Source: a candidate division Zixibacteria bacterium RBG_16_43_9 (GTDB lineage Bacteria; Zixibacteria; MSB-5A5; RBG-16-43-9). Taken from it: a DNA stretch of 8,078 nt. Location: NCBI GenBank assembly GCA_001775355.1, contig MEWM01000033.1, positions 1 to 8,078 of the forward strand, read 5' to 3'. Both the position numbers and the translations under genes were made by a program. The notes under the pieces are model-generated. The model searched no databases, was not told the origin of the DNA, and saw only the letters and a program-made list of their open reading frames with translations. Below, in pieces: positions 5,113-8,078 of this stretch. Numbering within the stretch: position 1 is the first letter of the stretch; every line of letters begins with the position of its first letter.

Positions 5113-5886
5113 ATGAAAAACGAATTCGATGCTTATGCGGATTTCTACGATAAGTGGAACGAGAATTTCATCTCCGATATCCCGCTGTGGCTGGAGTATG
5201 CCAGGAAATGCGGCTCTCCGGTTTTAGAGCTTTGCTGTGGAACCGGAAGAATTCTTTTGCCGATAGCTCGGGAAGGAATAGAAATAACCGGACTGGATGT
5301 CTCCGAGAAAATGCTGGATAAAGCCAGGGAGAAGTTAAACCAGGAGCCAGAAGAGGCGAAAAAAAAGGTGACTTTGTTTCAGGGTGATATGAGGAACTTT
5401 CATCTGAAAAAGGAGTTCAATTTTATCTTCATCCCTTTTAATTCATTTCTGGTTCTTCTTTCGACTGAAGAGCAGAATAACTGTTTGCGTTCAGCCTATA
5501 AACATCTCTCTTCCCAAGGTCGGCTGGCTATCAGTATGTTTAATGCGGACCTTTCCAGGGCTGAAGGAGTTTTGAGGAGCGAAGGGGATATTCTGGAAGA
5601 TTATCCTCAGGAAGGAGATACAACTGAGATTTTCTCCTACCAGTTTTTTGATAAGCCCAAGCAGATTATAAAGGTAAGGTTCTTTGTGGATAGCACAAAG
5701 GCAGGCGGAGAGCTTTTCCGCAAAACCATCGATCTGAAGATGAGATATTTTTTTCAGGATGAATTTGAAAAGATACTTTCATCTAACGGGTTTGAAACCG
5801 TGGAGCTTTTTGGAAATTATGACAAAGCACCGTTTAAAGAGGATAGTCCCTTTATGATCTTCGTGGCGAAGAAGGTATTATCGTAG
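5113..5886 (+). CDS. class I SAM-dependent methyltransferase
   Basis: A 257-residue soluble protein with the Rossmann methyltransferase core: motif I VLELCCGTGRILLP (37-50), which binds SAM; acidic loop GLDVSEKML (60-68), whose Asp should hold the ribose; GDMRNF (91-96), typical of the adenine-contact region; then FIFIPFNSFLVL (104-115) as motif IV. It resembles the general Methyltransf_25-type small-molecule enzymes, but the acceptor cannot be predicted. I prefer ATG 5113 over the GTG at 5071, because 5071-5100 is the loop and right arm of an inverted repeat and 5113 is followed by NEFDAYADFYDKW, the usual opening of this family. No strong ribosome site is visible for either start. The stop TAG (5884-5886) lies within the GTAG head of the next repeat. 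The gene sits between two ABC permease genes on the same strand. Confidence 0.85.
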   Translation: MKNEFDAYADFYDKWNENFISDIPLWLEYARKCGSPVLELCCGTGRILLPIAREGIEITGLDVSEKMLDKAREKLNQEPEEAKKKVTLFQGDMRNFHLKKEFNFIFIPFNSFLVLLSTEEQNNCLRSAYKHLSSQGRLAISMFNADLSRAEGVLRSEGDILEDYPQEGDTTEIFSYQFFDKPKQIIKVRFFVDSTKAGGELFRKTIDLKMRYFFQDEFEKILSSNGFETVELFGNYDKAPFKEDSPFMIFVAKKVLS

Positions 5887-5928
5887 CGCGACCCAGCTTG
5901 TCCCGCCATCGGCGGGATCAGGGTCGCG
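5883..5928. repeat. GTAG-headed nested palindrome containing the methyltransferase stop
   Basis: The outer arms CGCGACCC (5887-5894) and GGGTCGCG (5921-5928) enclose TCCCGCC (5901-5907) / GGCGGGA (5911-5917, loop ATC). The GTAG at 5883-5886 supplies the methyltransferase stop codon TAG. The element is much more GC-rich than its surroundings. Confidence 0.75.
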
Positions 5929-5933
5929 AAAAA

Positions 5934-6036
5934 TGTAGCGGTCCGCCGAAGGCGGATTAGACCTCCATAAAATAAATGGAAGGCTGAAGTCTTCGCCAGG
6001 ATCCTATGGACAAGACCTTGATGGCCTTCCGCTACA
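5934..6036. repeat. 103-bp branched TGTAG...CTACA element
   Basis: The outer arms TGTAGCGG (5934-5941) and CCGCTACA (6029-6036) are exact complements. Inside are TCCGCC (5942-5947) / GGCGGA (5951-5956), TCCAT (5964-5968) / ATGGA (5976-5980), and GGAAGGC (5978-5984) / GCCTTCC (6024-6030), which compete for some bases. It is the largest of the window's elements with TGTAG/CTACA edges and stops 23 bases before the permease ATG at 6060. Confidence 0.75.
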
Positions 6037-6059
6037 AATCTTGAACAATGTGGAAATTT

Positions 6060-6917
6060 ATGGCTTTTGATAGATTAAAAGAGAACTTGAGAACGACAAG
6101 GCTGGCGGGTAAATTGGGCTGGGCGATGGAGGCTAACTGGGCAGACCCATTCCTTTTTGCAATCTATTCTATAATCCGGCCAATCGCCTCATCTCTGATC
6201 TTAGTCTTTATGTATCTGGTAGTCACCCGGGGAAAAACCTCGTTTGACCTTTTCGCTTACATATTCTTAGGAAATACTTTTTTTATGTATGTGTATAACG
6301 TTTTATTCGGTATTTCTTGGGTGATTCACGAGGACCGGGAACATTATGAGATGCTCAGATACATTTATATTGCCCCTATCAGGATGTATTATTATCTTTT
6401 TGGAAGAGGGATAGCTAAACTGATTACCACCACCATTGCCATTATCATAACCTTAGCCTTCGGTATGATTGTTTTGAAGATACCGATTGATTTACTTAAA
6501 GTAAATTATCCTCTGTTTTTTATAACTCTTATAGTGGGTCTTTTCGTGATTACCTGTCTGGGAATTCTCCTGGCCGGGATAACGATGCTGACTGCACATC
6601 ACAGCTTTGCTTTGACTGAAGGGTTGGGCGGGATTTTCTATTTAGCCTGTGGAGCGATTTTCCAGATAGACCTTTTACCTAACTGGTTGCAATATATCTC
6701 CAAGGCTTTACCTTTGACTTATTGGTTAGAGCTTTTAAGAAGGTCGATTTTGGGCAAGAGCCTGAGTTTGACTCTGGCTAAATATTCAAATTTTCAGCTT
6801 CTTCTGATTATGCTTTTGACGACGGCTCTTTTAGCCTTGTTCTCTGATTATATCTATAAACTGATCGAGCATGTCGCCCGGAAAAAGGGGAAGATAGACC
6901 AGGTGATTAATTATTAG
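6060..6917 (+). CDS. ABC-2 type permease, second subunit
   Basis: An inner-membrane protein of 285 residues from ATG 6060, or 289 if ATG 6048 is used. GGA at 6052-6054 lies 5 bases before 6060, whereas nothing resembling a ribosome site precedes 6048, so 6060 is slightly favoured. About six hydrophobic segments are visible, with the family's EDREHYEMLRYIYIAPIR block after the second helix and a GGIFYLACGAIF...LP segment before the last helices. It shares the ABC-2 layout of the 4103 permease but differs clearly in sequence, so it is a paralogous partner and not a recent duplicate. There is no second ATPase gene, so it most likely shares the ATPase at 3106 and makes a heterodimeric pore. The methyltransferase and about 300 bases of palindromes separate it from the first permease. 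Substrate unknown. Confidence 0.85.
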   Translation: MAFDRLKENLRTTRLAGKLGWAMEANWADPFLFAIYSIIRPIASSLILVFMYLVVTRGKTSFDLFAYIFLGNTFFMYVYNVLFGISWVIHEDREHYEMLRYIYIAPIRMYYYLFGRGIAKLITTTIAIIITLAFGMIVLKIPIDLLKVNYPLFFITLIVGLFVITCLGILLAGITMLTAHHSFALTEGLGGIFYLACGAIFQIDLLPNWLQYISKALPLTYWLELLRRSILGKSLSLTLAKYSNFQLLLIMLLTTALLALFSDYIYKLIEHVARKKGKIDQVINY

Positions 6918-6939
6918 GTTTTTACCAATTAAATGGTGA

Positions 6940-6994
6940 AACAGGCATCTTGCCTATTCCTAATGGTCAGACAAGAATGTCTGACCTACCTGTT
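6940..6994. repeat. branched palindrome AACAGG...CCTGTT
   Basis: The outer arms AACAGG (6940-6945) and CCTGTT (6989-6994) enclose AGGCA/TGCCT (6943-6947 with 6951-6955) and a perfect 9-bp hairpin GGTCAGACA (6965-6973) / TGTCTGACC (6978-6986, loop AGAA). It lies between converging genes and has no T-tail. CTAC at 6986-6989 echoes the edge motif of the other elements. Confidence 0.65.
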
Positions 6995-7000
6995 GAGGTT

Positions 7001-7027
7001 ATGTCAGGAGCACAAGATACCTGACAT
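7001..7027. repeat. 8-bp inverted repeat
   Basis: ATGTCAGG (7001-7008) and CCTGACAT (7020-7027) are exact complements around an 11-base loop. GTCAG/CTGAC is also part of the hairpin at 6965, so the two may be related. Confidence 0.5.
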
Positions 7028-7060
7028 TCTAGACTGACTTACCTTTTTGAAAGAACAGAA

Positions 7061-7085
7061 GGGCACGGCACGCCGTGCCCCTACA
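7061..7085. repeat. palindrome ending in CTACA
   Basis: GGGCACGG (7061-7068) and CCGTGCCC (7073-7080) form a perfect stem with loop CACG, followed by CTACA (7081-7085). On the - strand it reads TGTAG then the stem. It lies 12 bases past the ompH-like stop, so it could also end that transcript, although no U-tract follows on that strand. Confidence 0.75.
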
Positions 7086-7097
7086 AATACACAAAAT

Positions 7098-7637
7098 CTA
7101 TTTGGTCGTGCTTTTATTCAGCTCATCCAGAATCTTAGCGGTTAAATCCATATCCTCTTTGGCGTAGAGGACGTTCCCTCCAGAGGAGTCCAGAATCAGA
7201 GCATAGCCATCTCTTATCGCCACTAACTGAATCACTGCATTAATTTTGTCAATCAGCGGCTTGGAAAGCTCTCTTTCCCTTTTTGCCATCTCTCCTTCGG
7301 GTCCTAATACCCTGTTTGCAAACTCCTGATATGCTTTTTGCTTGGCTAAAATCTGCTGTTGTTTTTCTTGTCTTTTTGCTTCAGTCAGGAGAGCTCCCTG
7401 TTTCTCCAGTTCCTCCTGCAGAGAGAGGATCTCCCTTTGCATGGTACTGTCCTGGGTTCGCCACTGGGCTAACTGCCGGCTGAACTTTTCCTGGGCATCT
7501 GCAAACTCCTTGTATTCGAATTTGAGCTTTTCCACGTCCACATAACCTATTTTCGGCTGCTGGGCCGGAACTGCTCGGGTTAGGAGAGTTATTCCCAAAA
7601 ACAAAAGCCCGAAAAGATACAACGACTTTTTCAACAT
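7098..7637 (-). CDS. OmpH/Skp family periplasmic protein
   Basis: A 179-residue secreted protein with a signal peptide: Lys-Lys at 3-4, a hydrophobic core (about 6-20), and likely cleavage after TRAVPA (residue 25). Next comes the family opening PKIGYVDVEKL (28-38), a long Lys/Glu/Gln-rich coiled coil (about 42-120) and a C-terminal part with VAIRDGYALILDSSGGNVLYA, which matches the OmpH core strand pair. Skp is a periplasmic holdase chaperone that receives outer-membrane proteins from the Sec machinery; its coiled coils form the arms of a trimer. In many bacteria skp sits beside bamA and lpxD; here it follows a TrkA-like gene by 46 bases on the same strand, so this may be a paralogue with another client. 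The start is secure: AAGGAGGA (- strand, 7643-7650) lies 5 bases upstream of the ATG. Confidence 0.85.
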   Translation of the reverse strand: MLKKSLYLFGLLFLGITLLTRAVPAQQPKIGYVDVEKLKFEYKEFADAQEKFSRQLAQWRTQDSTMQREILSLQEELEKQGALLTEAKRQEKQQQILAKQKAYQEFANRVLGPEGEMAKRERELSKPLIDKINAVIQLVAIRDGYALILDSSGGNVLYAKEDMDLTAKILDELNKSTTK

Positions 7638-7642
7638 CTAAA

Positions 7643-7650
7643 TCCTCCTT
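7643..7650 (-). promoter_or_regulatory. strong ribosome binding site of the OmpH-like gene
   Basis: On the - strand this reads AAGGAGGA, 5 bases before the ATG at 7637. It is the best Shine-Dalgarno match in the window. Confidence 0.8.
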
Positions 7651-7683
7651 TGTGCTCTGTAATATATGTTCTTGGCAATTAAT

Positions 7684-8078
7684 TTACAAGAAAAGTTTTT
7701 TAAAAGTGTCCTTAGCGTCCTTTCCCACCAGGGTAATTATGGTATCGTTTTCCTTAAGGATAGTATCCCCTTTGGGAATGATTATCTGGTTTTCCCTTAA
7801 GGCTGCAATTATTATACAATTCTGAGGTAAGGTTAGTTTGGAGATCTTCTTGTCGATAAGAGTGGAATCTGAAGAAAGCTGGGTCTGGAAGATCTCCACC
7901 TCTCCTCCCTTTAGAGCCAAGAGCGGAATAAACATCCCGGCATCGATTTTCTCCTCGATCAAAGAGCCTATTATGCGGGTGGAGGAGACAGTCGCATCCA
8001 CTCCCAGGCTCTGAAAGATCTCCTCATTTTTCGGATCGTTTACCCGGGCAATGGTCTTGGGGATAAGATATAAGATTT
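7684..8078 (-). CDS. TrkA/KtrA-type RCK potassium transport regulator, C-terminal part
   Basis: The last 130 residues of a gene whose 5' end lies beyond the right edge. The visible start ILYLIPKTIARVNDPKNEEIFQ is the end of the NAD-binding TrkA-N (RCK_N) fold, where ARVNDP...LGVD is characteristic. About residues 50-130 are the RCK_C ligand-binding domain (PLLALKGGEVEIFQTQLS to the end), with the usual GDTILKENDTIITLVG stretch. Such proteins sit on the cytoplasmic face of Trk/Ktr potassium channels and gate them in response to nucleotides. A GTG at 8001 falls inside the conserved LGVDATV segment, so it is an internal Val codon and not a start. The partner channel gene is probably to the right. 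Whether this is a single-RCK protein or the second half of a double TrkA cannot be seen. It runs 46 bases ahead of the OmpH-like gene, probably in the same transcript. Confidence 0.88.
   Translation of the reverse strand, partial: ILYLIPKTIARVNDPKNEEIFQSLGVDATVSSTRIIGSLIEEKIDAGMFIPLLALKGGEVEIFQTQLSSDSTLIDKKISKLTLPQNCIIIAALRENQIIIPKGDTILKENDTIITLVGKDAKDTFKKLFL

Noticed and set aside
5934..6036. tRNA or tRNA-like gene, because of the branched fold
   Set aside because: There is no T-loop TTCGANNC, no anticodon-arm geometry and no CCA-proximal acceptor stem; the fold is better explained as a repeat.
6918..7097. Intrinsic terminators for the converging permease and OmpH-like genes
   Set aside because: Several good hairpins exist but none is followed by a proper T-run on the relevant strand, so they are listed as repeats.
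7283..7545. Two + strand open frames inside the OmpH-like gene
   Set aside because: They are antisense to a gene with a signal peptide, family core and strong ribosome site.

Overview
The window reads as a stretch of a diderm (outer-membrane) bacterial chromosome with moderate GC. The evidence is an OmpH/Skp-type periplasmic protein with a signal peptide, an EpsI exosortase-associated protein, and a type IV pilus ATPase. Gene order and codon use fit an uncultured lineage (FCB/Zixibacteria-like or similar candidate phyla), but that placement is an inference and cannot be fixed from this sequence alone.

Layout, left to right. (1) 1-890, + strand: the tail of an unidentified gene, then epsI, which suggests an exopolysaccharide/exosortase locus entering from the left. 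(2) 1142-2575, +: a PilZ domain fused to a PilT-type ATPase, closed by a clear intrinsic terminator. (3) 2636-3105: a 470-base spacer with four consecutive hairpins, then a near-ideal sigma70 promoter, a strong ribosome site, a 24-codon ORF and a second strong terminator. This looks like a complete miniature transcription unit or an attenuator leader just ahead of an ABC exporter. (4) 3106-6917, +: an ABC-2 export cluster of one ATPase, one permease, a SAM-dependent methyltransferase and a second permease. The methyltransferase sits between two clusters of palindromes, and its apparent early start and its stop codon both lie inside repeat sequence. (5) 6918-7097: more palindromes between converging genes. 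(6) 7098-8078, - strand: an OmpH-like protein, preceded by the C-terminal part of a TrkA/RCK potassium-channel regulatory protein that runs off the right edge.

Functionally, the ATPase and its overlapping permease form a translationally coupled exporter core. The second permease is the likely partner subunit of a heterodimeric pore, and the methyltransferase may be cargo-related or an insertion. The most unusual features are the miniature promoter-peptide-terminator unit, the intergenic palindromes whose cores differ but whose edges repeatedly read GTAG/CTAC, and the PilZ-PilT fusion with a degenerate retraction motif. No CRISPR array, tRNA, rRNA or transposase gene was seen.
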